From Spinacia oleracea (Eukaryota > Streptophyta > Magnoliopsida > Caryophyllales > Amaranthaceae), in the NCBI RefSeq assembly GCF_020520425.1, contig NC_079488.1:25174247-25238246 (forward strand): a stretch of 64,000 nt of DNA, read 5' to 3'. The notes under the pieces are model-generated. The model was given only the letters and a program-made list of their open reading frames with translations, was not told the origin of the DNA and did no database searches. Positions within the stretch are counted from its first letter, which is position 1. Every line of letters begins with the position of its first letter. The translations under genes and the position numbers were made by a program. Positions 23,251-35,575 of this stretch are shown here, piece after piece.

Positions 23251-23889
23251 CTGAAAATGCTGCAACCCAGATCAATTGCAACCTGTAGCAAATTCCCAGA
23301 ACACCTGACCAAAAACAAAACCACTTTTTTCACGTCATCACACCATTTTGCAGAAGATCAATAAAACATCAATAAAACCTCAAAACAACAATTCAGATCA
23401 CACCCATTTGACAATTAGTCAAGAACAACAAAACACAGTTTCAATTTCGTCCCACTTTTACAAAAATGACATAAATTTCTGCGTCAAATTTCGAGAAAAA
23501 AAATGGCAAAAAAGAAGTGGGTACAAGAAAAAGAAGATAAATGAAAATTGTAATGTAGCGATGTTATGTCGGTATAAATTACAAAAGTATTTGATTGATT
23601 GAGTAAAAAGTACTAAATCCCAATAATAATACTATTAGAACAAAACAATTGTGGAATCCAGATACAATAATAAAGCGACAATTTTTCAGATACTTGACTT
23701 TTATTAATTAATTATTAATAAATTAATAATTTGTTAATTCTTCAAATATTAGATGATGGGTCAAAATTCCCCTACTAATAATGTTTTTCTTTACCTTTCC
23801 AACGGTTTCGTTCGTTGCCTTTCTTTTCATTCCCAAATTCTTATATGAGACTGTCCACCATCAACTGATGGTGAGACCAATTTACACTT

Positions 23890-24049
23890 GTGAATTTAGG
23901 TTAGACATGTTACTTTTTTTTATATAATTTTAGAGGATGTACTTTTTTAGTTTAGGTATGTTACTTCTATAGTTTATACATGTTACTTTTTTTTTATACG
24001 GAGTAGTTTTAGGGGAGATACCTTCTTAGTTTAGGTATGTTACTTCTAT
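23890..24049 (+). repeat. tandem repeat (~75-bp unit), left of the Mutator-like element
   Basis: Units contain GTTTAGGTATGTTACTTC, TATAGTTTATACATGTTAC and TTTTAGAGGAGGTAC-like words. The same array continues at 36049-36535, so the Mutator-like element was inserted into it. Confidence 0.8.
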
Positions 24050-24347
24050 TATTTACACTATGCTAAACCGGGTCCATGCTATGGACCAGGGTATTATTGT
24101 CTTTGTGGTTTCGTGTGTGAGAAGTTGCGTGTTGCTGAAATGTAACTGCCACGTGATTTCTTAATTTTATATATGTTTTTTTTTTTAATTTCCTTTTTCC
24201 CGGCTTTTGAACTTCTCACTCAACTTCTCTCTCTAAACTGCTTTCGAACTTCTCTCTGAATTTCTCTCTCCATTTCAAATTTAATTTCAGTGATTATTTT
24301 CATCCATTTGCATCAAATTACTCTTCCGGTCTTCTTTTTTCTAAAAA

Positions 24348-27300
24348 ATGGTGAAGAAAGCGGCACCGAAGAATCCGGCAGCGAAGAAACCGGCAGCGAA
24401 GAAACTTGAAATCGACAATTCCGTCGCTGAAATGGCTGTTGAAGCTCCTCGAAGGCGAGGAAGAAGGCCAAATGATGTTTCTGAAGAAATTCCTGGTAAT
24501 TCGAACTTATTTTTTGTTTGATTTTGAATTATTGAAATGTTTGTGGTTTTTGCTGAAATTAGGTTTAGTGTTTCATGCAGTTACTGTTTCAAAGATATAG
24601 TTACCTTTTATTTGTTGTTTCTGAAGAAATTCCTGGTAATTCGAACTTATTTTTTGTTTGATTTTGAATTATTGAAATGTTTGTGGTTTTTGCTGAAATT
24701 AGGTTTAGTGTTTCATGCAGTTACTGTTTCAAAGATATAGTTACCTTTTATTTGCTGTTTCTGAAGAAATTTCTAGTAATTCGAACTTATTTTTTGTTTG
24801 ATTTTGAATTATTGAAATGTTTGTGGTTTTTGTTTGAAGTTACTATTTCAAAGATATAGTTACCTTTTATTTTATGTTACGAAGTTTTTAAGTGTTTTTA
24901 TTAGTGACTGGTTTGTTCGTAGTGCTAGTAGTTTTTCAGAGTAATTATATTTTTAAAAGGTTACTATATTTCTAAAACAGTAACTATGTTTTAAAAATAG
25001 TTACTGTCTTTTTAGAAAGTAAATTAACTTTAAAATAGTAACTATGTGTTATAATTAGTTACTATCTTTTTTAGAAAGTAAATATAACTTTAAAACAGTA
25101 AATATGTGTTATAAATAGTTACTGTGTTTTTAGAAAGTAAATAAACTTTAAAATAGGAACTATGTGTTATAAATAGTTACTATCGTTTTTAGAAAGTAAA
25201 TATAACTTTAAAACAGTAACTATGTGTTATAAATAGTTACTATCTTTCTTAAATGTTATTATAAAATTAAACAGTTACTATGTCTAATAAATAGTTACTA
25301 TCTGATTTAAATGGATATTCTATGTTTATGTATTTATTATATTATTTGAAAGGTTACTATATGATTTTATTGGTTACTATGTGATTGTAATGGTTACTAT
25401 ATAGTAATATTTTGTTTTATAATTGTTTTGTTTCAGTTGCTAAGGAATCTGTGTCTATAAAGAAGAACAAAAAGGTTGGCAATCCGAAAACAAAAGCAAT
25501 TGAGCTTGTACCTGAAAAAGAACCAATTGAAGAAGAACAACCTAATCAACTAGTTTTACAAAATTCTTCTCTGGTTGACGTTCCACAGCCTGAATCTCAT
25601 CAACTTCATTCACAAGTTTTGAAAGAAGTTGGCGCTGATGGCCTGCCTATCGTGTAAGTGTTAGTTTAATTTAGTTAATTGTTCTAAATAGTTACTATAT
25701 GTTCAAAATAGTTACTATGTTCTAAATAGTTACTATATTTTTTAAAATAGTTACTATATGTTGTAAACAGTTACTATATGATTCCAAAGGTTACTATATG
25801 TTGTAAACAGTTACTATATGATTCCAAAGGTTACTACATGTTTTAAATAGTTACTATATGATTCCAAAGGTTACTATATGTTTTAAATAGTTACTATATG
25901 TTTTTAAATATGTTCTAAATAGGTTCTATGTGTACTATGTTTACAATAGTTATTATATGATTCCAAAGGTTACTATATGTTCTAAACAGTTACTATATGT
26001 TTTAAATAGTTACTATATGTTTTAAACAGTTACTATATGTTTAAATAGTTTCTATGTGTACTATAGTTACTATATTATTTGAAAGGTTACTATATATTGG
26101 TAACAGTTACTATATCTTCTACATAGTTACTATGTGTTTTTAATAGTTACTGTATGTTTTAAACAGTTACTATGTGTTCTAAATAGTTACTATATGTTTG
26201 AAATACCTGACTTACTTTCATTATTCATTATTTTCAGGTTTAATTTTGATACACAATGTTCAGGAGGATCATTGTGTAAATTAATTAAAGACTTCTCTCC
26301 TGAACAAAAGGCAGTTGTTCAAGTGATAGGCTTTGGAGGATTGTTATGCCTTCAATTAAGTCGAAAGAACACTCAAATGATGTACTGGTGCATCAAATGC
26401 TTTGATGGAGTGAGTTCTTTGTTCACTATCAGTGATTCCAAGCAGTTTGAAATCACTGATTATGATGTGTACGATTTGTTTATGCTCCCCCTTTCTGAGC
26501 TAGAGGTTGAAGGGGTTAAACGCGGGCGCAATTCTACTAATCCTGATTTGGATTTGAAGGTCAAGTGGAGAAAAGAGTTTGGATTTGAAGAAGTCAATGC
26601 TCAAATTCCTGTGAGGTTGCTTGAGGAAAAGATCAAATTGTTGACAGACGGTGGTGATCTGTTTAAACAATTGTTTGTTTTTGTTGCTTTTTCTACATTT
26701 TTGACTCCTACAGCCAATAGGACTGTAGATTTACGATTGGCTAAGGCTTTGGAAGATCCTAAAATGATTCCCCAATACAATTGGTGTAAATACGTTCTTG
26801 ACGTATTATGTGAGGAAACTGTGAAATTTAAAAATTGTCTATTGAAAGGCAAAGATCAAAAGACATTTGGAGGCTGTGTTGTGTTTTTGCAACTTGTTTA
26901 TTTTCAGAGGATTAAGTTTAGGAATTCCAGTAGTATTCCTGATCAATTACCTCTTATTCAGCATTGGACATCGAAGATGGTAACTGATCGGATTCATGCT
27001 GAAAATGCAAATATGAGTGCATTATATGGTTCTGGAATTTCGGAGAAGGAGAAGTATCCAATTTCCAAAAAATTTGTTTTTGTTGATGGTCAAATAGATT
27101 TGAGACAAATAGAATCTATTTCCAAAGAAGGTGAACCTGACAGCAGTGGGAGAAGTGCTGAACAACCCTCTGTTGGCCGTCGACGTCCAAGTCGGCGTCC
27201 TAGGATTCTTCAGTTTGAGCTCCCTGATTCTCATCCTAGTGATGAAGAAATTCTCTCCAAAGCCACTGATGTAAGTTTACTTTATGGTTGATATATTTGT

Positions 27301-30300
27301 CATTATAAACTATAGTTATTTTTTATATCCTATACTTATCTTTTATACAGTATAGTTATCATTATCTTTGTTTTAGTAATTGTAGATATATTATAGTTAT
27401 CTTTTATATACTATAGTTATCATTTATGTTCTATAGTTATCTTTGATACACTAAGTTATCATTACTTTGTTTTAGTAATTGTATTATATACAATAAATAC
27501 TATAGTAATCTTTTATATACTATAGTTACTTAATATTTACTATAGTCACCTTTTATATACTATAGTTACCTTTTATTTACTATAGTTATCTTTTATTCAC
27601 TGTAGTTATCTTTTATATACTATAGTTACCTTTCATATACTATAGTAACCTTTTATATAGTTATATTTATATACTATAGATACCTTTTCTTATAATATTT
27701 GTTGTACTTTTAATTAAATTTTTCTAATATGTTCCATATTTAAATTTATGTATTTTGTTTTACAGAAGTTTCATGGTCAGTGGTTGTTGATGAGGAGAGA
27801 TTTGGATGTCGTTTCGGCCATCCATGCTGACGAGCTGTTCAAAATACAGGCTTCGATGGCAGCACAGAGCCATGGTGATGATATTTTGGAGAATTCCACT
27901 TATCAAAAAATGGTTGATGAGTTGGTGGATTTTCATCAAATGGTGAAGAATCTACCAAATGGTTGGGATGCTCTTTTTGATGATAGTAACAATCCTGTTG
28001 TTACCGTTGCCCCTCAACCTTCTGCTGTTGTTCCAACTGAGCCTGCAGTTTTGTCTACTGCTGCCGTTGTTGATCCAACAACATCTACTGAAGCAGTTGG
28101 TAATCCAGCTCAAGTTACCTCTCAAATATATGAAGTTATTGATGATTTGAATGCCAAAATTAAAAGAACTACAGAGGATGATGATGATGAAATGGATGAA
28201 TGTGAGCGCGTGTGGGCTGCATTCCAAAAATGCATCATTAACAACAATGATGTATCCAATGTGGATGTGAGTGTCTATGGCATAGAGGAGAACGTGCTGT
28301 TCATGTCTCCGTTTATGATTGCATTTGAAGATTTAATGAGACATCTTTCAGCATTTGTTCAAGAAGTTGTGGATTTTGCTGCTTTGTCTGATGGAGAGGG
28401 TATTTTGACTGAGTAAGTTGAAGTTTTTTCATTTCATAATTTATTGTTTTTCTGTATATGTGTTATAGTAACTTTATATTTGATATAGTATCTCTATATT
28501 TGTTATAGTAACTTTATAATTTGATATAGTATCTTTATATCTGATATAGTTACCTATTATATACTATAGTTTCTTTCTATACTTTATAGTTTCCTTTTTA
28601 TATTTTGTAGTTACCTTTTATACTTTATAGTTATCTTTTATATATATTAGTTACCTTTTATACTGTATAGTTACCATTTGAATACTATAGTTACCTCTGT
28701 ATTTTATAGTAACTTCATATACTATAGTTATGTTTTGTATACTATAGTTTCTCTATACTTTATAGTTACCTTCTATATACTGTAGTACCCTTTTATTTAC
28801 TATAGTATCCTTTTATATTCTATTGTTAATTTTTATTTATTATAGTAATCTTTATAATATTTCTGACCTAGTTATTGTTTCTTTTTTATGTTTTTCAGTG
28901 ATAAAGTTCTTGAATACAATCCGTTTATTGCGGTAGCAAGAGAGGACATGTGGACACTTCCTTCTACCTTTGATATTCTTTTGATTCATATTGAAGCTTG
29001 GACTTTCTTATTGAATGAAAATGAAAGGAATTCTGCTGGTTGTCCTCAAAAGCTGTTTTTAGGTGGCACATGCTGTGTAAGTTATATTTTTAATAATATA
29101 GAATGTTAATAATTTTAATTTTTTTGGCCTTTGTTTAATTTTTCTTCTAATATTCATTTGCAGAAATATGTTGCTGCATTGATTGAGAAACCAGACGATG
29201 CAAAAGTTCTGTCTGAATTGTCTGTTTGTCATTCTTATGGTGTGAAAGATGTTAATGCAGTTCAATCTTTGAAAGATTGTAATATGGTATGATTTATATT
29301 TTCTTTATATAACTATATTATTTTCTTTTTTTTGTCTACTTTTTGTAGTTGTAATCTGTTGTTTTTCTTTTTTATATAGATTTTTGCTCCTGTTCTGATT
29401 GAAGATCCGAAGCATTACTATCTGTTTGTGGTTAGTATGAAAGACAAAAGTGTCTATTTCATTGATAATATGCTTCTTGAACCCAAAGAGATTGAAAGAA
29501 AGAAGAAATCTTTTTCTGTCTTGGTAAGTTTTTATATAGTTACCTTATATTTATTGTAGTTACTTTATAAATTTTATAGTTACCCTTATACTAGTCTGAG
29601 TTTTTTAGAGGAACTATATTTTTAAAGGCTACTATGTTTTTTAAACAGTAACTATGTTTTTAAAATAGTTACTATCTTTTTTAGAAAGTAATTTTAACTT
29701 TAAAACAGTATAAATAGTTAGTGTCTGATTTTATAGTATACCCTATGTGTACTATAGTTACTATATTATATGAAAGGTTACTATATGGTGTGCAATAGTT
29801 ACTATACTCTTTTAGAAATAATTATGTGTACAATATTTACTCTATGATTCCAAAGGTTACTATATGTTGTTAATAGTTACTATATGATTTTAATGGTTAT
29901 TATATGATTTTAATAGTTAATCCTGTCCTTATTGAATACAAATACTTTGTTTTGTACAGTGTTCTCCATTGGAAAAACTATTGAAAGAGATGGATAACAT
30001 TCATCATGAAGATATTAGAAGCTTCAGATTTATCCCAGTTGGTGGTAATTGGAAGCGAGGAGCTTATGACAAAGACTGTTGTGTCTATTTGATGATGTTT
30101 ATGATGGTCTTTCATGGTGTTGAAACTATCCAAGATGGTGTTGGGATTTTTGACTTTGATCCCTTGGCAGATGTAAGTTTCTGTATTTAAATTAATTAAT
30201 GTTATTTTTATTTTCTCATCATAGTTATTGTTTTTTTATTATAGTTACTGTTTTTATTCTAATAGTTTCTGTTCAAATATTTGCAGGAAGATTTCAGGAA

Positions 30301-30646
30301 GTTTCTCAGAGCTTGTTTGTGTAGCACCATTGTGTTGTCAAATTTGAATGTTTACATGGATGAATTTCTGAAACAAATGGTTGCATTTAGGGGAAACAGG
30401 AAACAAGATGTTTTGGATGCCTTGATTAAACAAAGGGAAGAGTTGACGCAGAAATACATGAATGACCCTTCAAAAATTGAAATTGTTGCAAAAAATAGTT
30501 CAGCAAGGAAATCCAAATATGTTGAAACAGAAGATGAAGCTGAGACAGATGTCATTGTCGAAGAGAAAGGACTTGGCAAAGGCGGGAGACGCGCTACAGG
30601 AGGCAAACGCGGTAAGGGACGTGGACGAGGTGCTTCACGTGGTTAA
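24348..30646 (+). CDS. Ulp1-like (C48) cysteine protease gene of the Mutator-like element
   Basis: Nine exons with GT-AG introns: 24348-24495, 25437-25653, 26238-27270, 27766-28412, 28899-29076, 29164-29286, 29380-29523, 29960-30172 and 30287-30646. They join without a stop to 1020 codons. The N-terminus is Lys/Ala-rich with an AT-hook-like RRRGRRPND. Exon 3 is a conserved-looking plant domain (FNFDTQCSGGSLCKLIKDF). Exons 5-8 resemble the C48 protease fold: His in PKHYYLFVV and Asp in YFIDNM (exon 7), Cys in YDKDCCVYLM (exon 8; the family usually has DCGVY). The C-terminus is basic (GGKRGKGRGRGASRG). Ulp1 enzymes remove SUMO or similar modifiers; what transposon copies do is unknown. The intact frame suggests recent activity or constraint. 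Homology is inferred from the catalytic pattern and setting. Confidence 0.8.
24476..24870 (+). repeat. 140-bp tandem triplication spanning the first splice donor
   Basis: Three copies start near 24476, 24616 and 24756 (TGTTTCTGAAGAAATTCCTG, the third with a T for C and a truncated end). Each contains the last codons of exon 1 and the donor GTAATT, so three potential donors stand in a row. The first is the exon 1 donor; the rest is intronic. Confidence 0.9.
24890..25430 (+). repeat. AGTTACTAT motif array, intron 1
   Basis: Degenerate repeats of AGTTACTATGTK and GTAACTATGTTTTA words fill the rest of intron 1 up to its acceptor. Longer units (TTAGAAAGTAAATATAACTT) also recur several times. Confidence 0.9.
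25670..26225 (+). repeat. AGTTACTATATG motif array, intron 2
   Basis: Nearly continuous units of AGTTACTATATGTTTTAAAT or AGTTACTATATGATTCCAA. Almost the whole intron is repeat; only the splice ends are unique. Confidence 0.95.
27295..27680 (+). repeat. TATAGTTACCTTTTA motif array, intron 3
   Basis: Units of ACTATAGTTACCTTTTATAT and variants with TTATC. This is the same core as in introns 1-2 but with a different spacer, so each intron has its own subtype. Confidence 0.92.
28450..28865 (+). repeat. TATAGTTACCTTTTA motif array, intron 4
   Basis: Units like those of intron 3 (ATACTATAGTTACCTTTTAT and variants), filling the intron. Confidence 0.9.
29530..29930 (+). repeat. AGTTACTAT motif array, intron 7
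   Basis: A mixture of the two spacer subtypes (ATAGTTACCTTATA and AGTTACTATATGATTTTAAT). Short introns 5 and 6 of this gene lack arrays; intron 8 (30173-30286) has only a few units. Confidence 0.88.
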
Positions 30647-30699
30647 TAATGATTGTTGGTGAAAAAACAATTTAATTTTTGTGTTAGTGTATAGTCAAA

Positions 30700-31770
30700 T
30701 TACTGTTTAGAAAATACAATTAATTCTAGTTTTGATATAGTTACTCTCAGTGATTTTTAATTGTTTGATATATGAGAGTAATTATGACTTTTACAGTAAT
30801 TGTGTCATATTGTTCAATTACTAAGTACGAATATAGTTTCTATTTCAATGAAATAGTTACCTTTTTAAAAATATAGTTACTCTTATAAATTTGTAAGTTA
30901 TATCATTGCATCGAAAATTACTATATTGTCAAAATAGTAACTATATTTTATAAACAGTTACTATATGTAAAGAAGGGTGACCACTAAATGTGAAGAGTTA
31001 GTATATATAAATAGTGAATAATTTGGTGTATAAATCTAAATAGTTACTATCTTACAGATATAGTTATCTTTAATAAGATATAGTTACTCTCTTTTTTATG
31101 GTAATTTATTATTTGATGAATATATAGTTACTATATTGTATGATATAGTAACTGTATTGTATTAAGAGTTACTATATTGTCAAAATAGTAACTATAAAGA
31201 GATAATTTTCAGAATAGTAACTATTGTAATAAGAGTTATATATTGTCAATATAGTAACTATATTTTATAAAGAGATAATTTTCAGAATAGTAACTATTGT
31301 ATTAAGAGTTACTATATTGTCAATATAGTAACTATTTTATAAAGAGTTACTATATTGTCAAAATAGTAACTATATTGTATTAAGAGTTACTATATTGTCA
31401 AAATAGTAAACTATATTGTATTAAGAGTTACTATATTTTCAGAATAGTAACTATACTGTATTAAGAGTTACTATATTGTCAAAATAGTAAACTATATTGT
31501 ATTAAGAGTTACTATATTTTCAGAATAGTAACTATACTGTATTAAGAGTTACTATATTGTCAAAATAGTAAACTATATTGTATTAAGAGTTACTATATTT
31601 TCAGAATAGTAATTTATAAAGAGTTACTATATTTTCAGAATAGTAACTATATTGTATTAGGAGTTACTATATTGTCAAAATTGCAACTATATTTTATAAA
31701 GAGTTACTATATTTTCAGAATAGTAACTATATTGTACTAAGAGTAACTATATTGTCAAAACTATAATATA
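30700..31770. repeat. intergenic motif array between the convergent genes, made of small inverted repeats
   Basis: A unit of about 40 bases, AGAGTTACTATATTGTC followed by AAAATAGTAACTATATTGT, recurs many times from about 31130. Each unit pairs AGTTACTAT with ATAGTAACT across a short loop, so the array can form a row of hairpins. Its right end overlaps the last exon of the transposase gene. Confidence 0.93.
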
Positions 31771-33235
31771 AAACAAGAACATCACTAAAATAGTTGTTCT
31801 TTAGGTGTAAATAATTGAATATTTGGTGTCTTGGATCCAAATTTTTGTGTTTCTTTTTTCCTTTCTTTGATGGCTGCTTGTAATTGTCATATTGACCATT
31901 TATTCTCTTCTTACTCTTTCCTTTAGTATTAGCACGATCAGGATCAAGCACAATTGTTATTTCAGAATTAGTTGATTCTTCGTCTTGTGTTTGTCGTTGT
32001 GCTTCAGCTTTTGCCTTTTCTTGTTCTGCTATCTTTGCAGCTTCTTCTTTTGCCTTCCTTTCTTCTTCCTTTTTTATGATTTCATCAAGTGCTTTATTAT
32101 TCGTTTTAAACTTCTCCTCGGTAAATTTTCTGGCCTTTGCTATCTTATGCCCTTTCAAAATTAAGTTATAGTATTTGTGGTATAAAGTTTAAGCATGAAG
32201 TCAAATATCTACTGTAATTGTAACTATATATGAAAATGAACTAATGTATATTGAAAAATTACCTTCTGATCATATGTAATCTCCAACCAGTAAAATTGTT
32301 GATTTCACCTTTCTCCCTTTTTATTGTATCAACCCTTTCCCATATCTGTTTCTTTGCATATCTAGTCCATCTTGTTGTTATGTAACGATCTGGAATTGTA
32401 TTGATTGAATGTAAATGCAATATTCTCAAACAATGGAAGCACAACCATCCAGATTCTTCAAAGTTTTTGCATGTGCAAGTGACGGTTGAATCTTCCATTT
32501 TGTATTGAACTTCTTGCCTTGATCCTGTTAGATTATTTACATATAATATAATATTATTCAAAAGAACATCTACTCCAAATATTAAATAAAGATTTATAGT
32601 TTTTTTACCTGTTATTCCTTCTATCCACACTTCAAAAAACACTGTTCTTCCAACACTTCCCTTGAACATTGTACTACTTGCCACAGAAAGCTTGAACTCT
32701 TCTTCAAAATCACGGAAAAGTGTTATCGTGTATACATTTGCTGCCTGTTTTAATATAGCACTCATACTTAGCTCTGAAGTAGGTATTCCCCTTGTACAGT
32801 CAAAGTCGTCTTTTTCTTCGGTTTTTCTCCATCGATTTATTGTAGCTTGAAAAATACTATAGAACTCTGTTAATGTTGTACTTTTATTTGCTTTAAATCC
32901 AACAGCATGGTTTGTACTTTCACTCCTTTGTGAAGAAAGTATACCGGCAGAAAAAAAAATCTTTACTTAAAGCTGTACACCATTTTTCTTTAAGACCATA
33001 CAATCTGTTGAACCAATCATCTTTTTCCAGCTTAAAAGTGTTGATCATAGATTTCCAAGTTTCTTCAAAATCATTTGGTGTTATACACCCACTTAAACAC
33101 TTGTAGAATGCGTTTTTGAAATTTTTATCAGACTTCAATAAACCAAACCTACTGTTTGCATTTTTACTCAAGTGCCACAAGCATAACCTGTGTCTTGAAG
33201 AAGGAAAAACCTGAAAAACAATAATGAATATATAT

Positions 33236-33690
33236 AGTTCCACAAAATAGTAACTATATTTTATGAAGAGTTACTATATTTTATAAAGAATTACTATATT
33301 GTCAAAATAGTAACTATATTGTATTAAGAGTTTCTATATTGGCAACAGAGTAACTATATTTTATAAAGAGTTACTATATTGTCAAAATAGTAACTATACT
33401 TTATAAAGTGTTACTATAATTTCAGAATAGTAACTATATTGTATTAAAAGTTACTATATTGTCAAAATAGTAACTATAATTTATAAAGAGTTACTATATT
33501 AACAATATAGTAACAATATTTTATAAAGAGTTACTATATTGTCAAAATAGTAACTATATTTTATAAAGAATTACTATATTGTAAAAATAGTAACTATATT
33601 TTATAAAGAGTTACTATATTGTCAAAATAGTAACTTTTTTTTACAAAGAGTTACTATATTGTCAACATAGTAACTATAATATATGAAGAG
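33236..33690. repeat. motif array in the transposase intron (33211-33694)
   Basis: The same ~40-base inverted-repeat units as at 30.7-31.8 kb (ATAGTAACTATATTTTATAA + AGAGTTACTATATTGTC). The array fills the intron between the two exons that hold the catalytic residues. Confidence 0.93.
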
Positions 33691-34737
33691 GTACCTGTTC
33701 TATTCCAGCAGCAATAGCTGCATCTTGATTAGTGAAAATTGATATAGGGTGCTTTCCTCCCATAGCCTTCAGAAAAGTTTCAAACACCCAAACAAAAGAT
33801 TCTGTAGTTTCATCCCCAATGAAAGCACAAGCAAACATTGTGTTTTTCCAATGGTTATTTATACCAACAAATGGAGCACATATGAGATTGTACTTATTGG
33901 TTCTAAATGTAGTATCAAAAACTAGAACATCTCCATATATTTTGTAATCTTCTCTCATCATAGAATCCCTCCAAAATAGGCACTCAACTTTTCCTTCAGC
34001 ATTGAGTCTTACTCTGAAAAAGAACTCGGGATCTATTGATTGTATGCCATACAGTTTGTTCACTAGTGTTTGTGAATCCTTGCCATCAATTTGCTTCATT
34101 TTTAACTTGTAGCAGTAGTTTAGATGATCAATCATCGTATGACCAACACAGTCGTCTCCGCCAGTTTCTGTTGACATATACCTATAAGACTCCATTGGTC
34201 TTAGACCACATTCTGACATTGCCTCAATAGCTTCTTTTTTAGGTTCTGTCATTTGTCGTTCCGATCGGTGGAGATAATTACTTATTTCTCTTGTCAATGG
34301 GTGATTATGTACCACTACATGCTTTTCTATTTCAAAATCTCCATTTTCATTCTTCTTTGCAAATATTTGAGCTTCACATTTTGTTCTTGTTATCATAACC
34401 CTCTTTCTCCTTTCTTTCTTCTTTGCATCTGATTGATCATCTTCATTTTTGAGTTCTTTGTTTTTAGGAGGGTCTCTTATTCCAGCAGCAGAACAGTAGA
34501 AGTATTTTCCATTAATGATTGTAGTTCCTTCTTTATATCTATTCTTCCCTTTTCGTACACTAAAACCAATAATAGCAGCATGTTTGCAATATAGATCATA
34601 AATCTCATCGGTTGTTTTCCTTGCTTCTCCAATTAAACTGCCATCTAATTCTTTATCAATGTTTTCTTCCTGCTCATTATTTGGATTTTCAAAGATGCCG
34701 TGGTTTGTATCAATTGAATGTATAATGTACAAATACA

Positions 34738-35575
34738 AATATAGTTATCATTAAATGTGATAGTTACTCTTCATTTTTATATAGTTATTCTTTATATGTT
34801 ATACTTATTATATATTTAACATGGTTACTTAAGACCTATTGATTGTTATAGTTACTCTACAGTTCATATAGTTACTCTCTATATGTTATAGTTACTCTAT
34901 ATATTTAACATACTTACTTAGGATCTATTATTTGTTATAGTTACTCTACAGTTACTATAGTTATTCTTTATATCTTATAGTTACTATAAGTTAAATGTAG
35001 TTTATTTCTTATATAGATTACTTCGTTATGTGAAGTTACTTTATAATTAATATAGTTACCTTTCATAAATTATAGTTACTTTATTTTAAATATAGTTATC
35101 ATTATATGTGATAGTTACTCTTCATTTTATACAGTTACTGTTTATATATTATAGTTACTCACAGTTAATATAACTCCTTTTTATATGTGATAGTTACTCT
35201 ACAGTATATAGTTCCTCTTTATATGTGATAGTTACTCTTCATTTTATATAGTTACGTTTTATATGTTATAGTTACTCTATATTTAACATTGTTATTTAAG
35301 ATCTATTAATTGTTATAGTTACTCTACAGTTCATATAGTTACTCTTTATATGTTATAGTTACTCTTCATGTTATATAGTTAGTCTCTATAGTTTATAGTT
35401 ACTCTTAAGTCCTGTCTATATGAGATAGTTACTCTACATTAAACATAGTTTCTCTTTGTATGTTATAGTTACTCTACGTTAAATATAATTCCTCTTTATA
35501 TGTTAGTTACACTATTGCAATTATAATATGTTAACTATATCAACATAACAATTACTATATATATATTAAGAGATA
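34738..35575 (+). repeat. TATAGTTACTCT motif array in a 5' intron of the transposase gene
   Basis: Units such as TTATATGTTATAGTTACTCT and ATATAGTTACTCTTTATA. On this gene the motif is antisense, whereas in the Ulp1 gene it is sense: the core keeps its plus-strand direction over most of the element regardless of the gene's direction. Confidence 0.92.

Noticed and set aside
24406-24859. Three similar short ORFs in succession
   Set aside because: They are the same shadow frame of the 140-bp tandem repeat, not a gene family.
31130-31770. Possible CRISPR-like array (regular short repeats)
   Set aside because: The spacers are not unique, the repeats are degenerate AT words within a plant transposon, and there are no cas genes. 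The same holds for 53650-54345.
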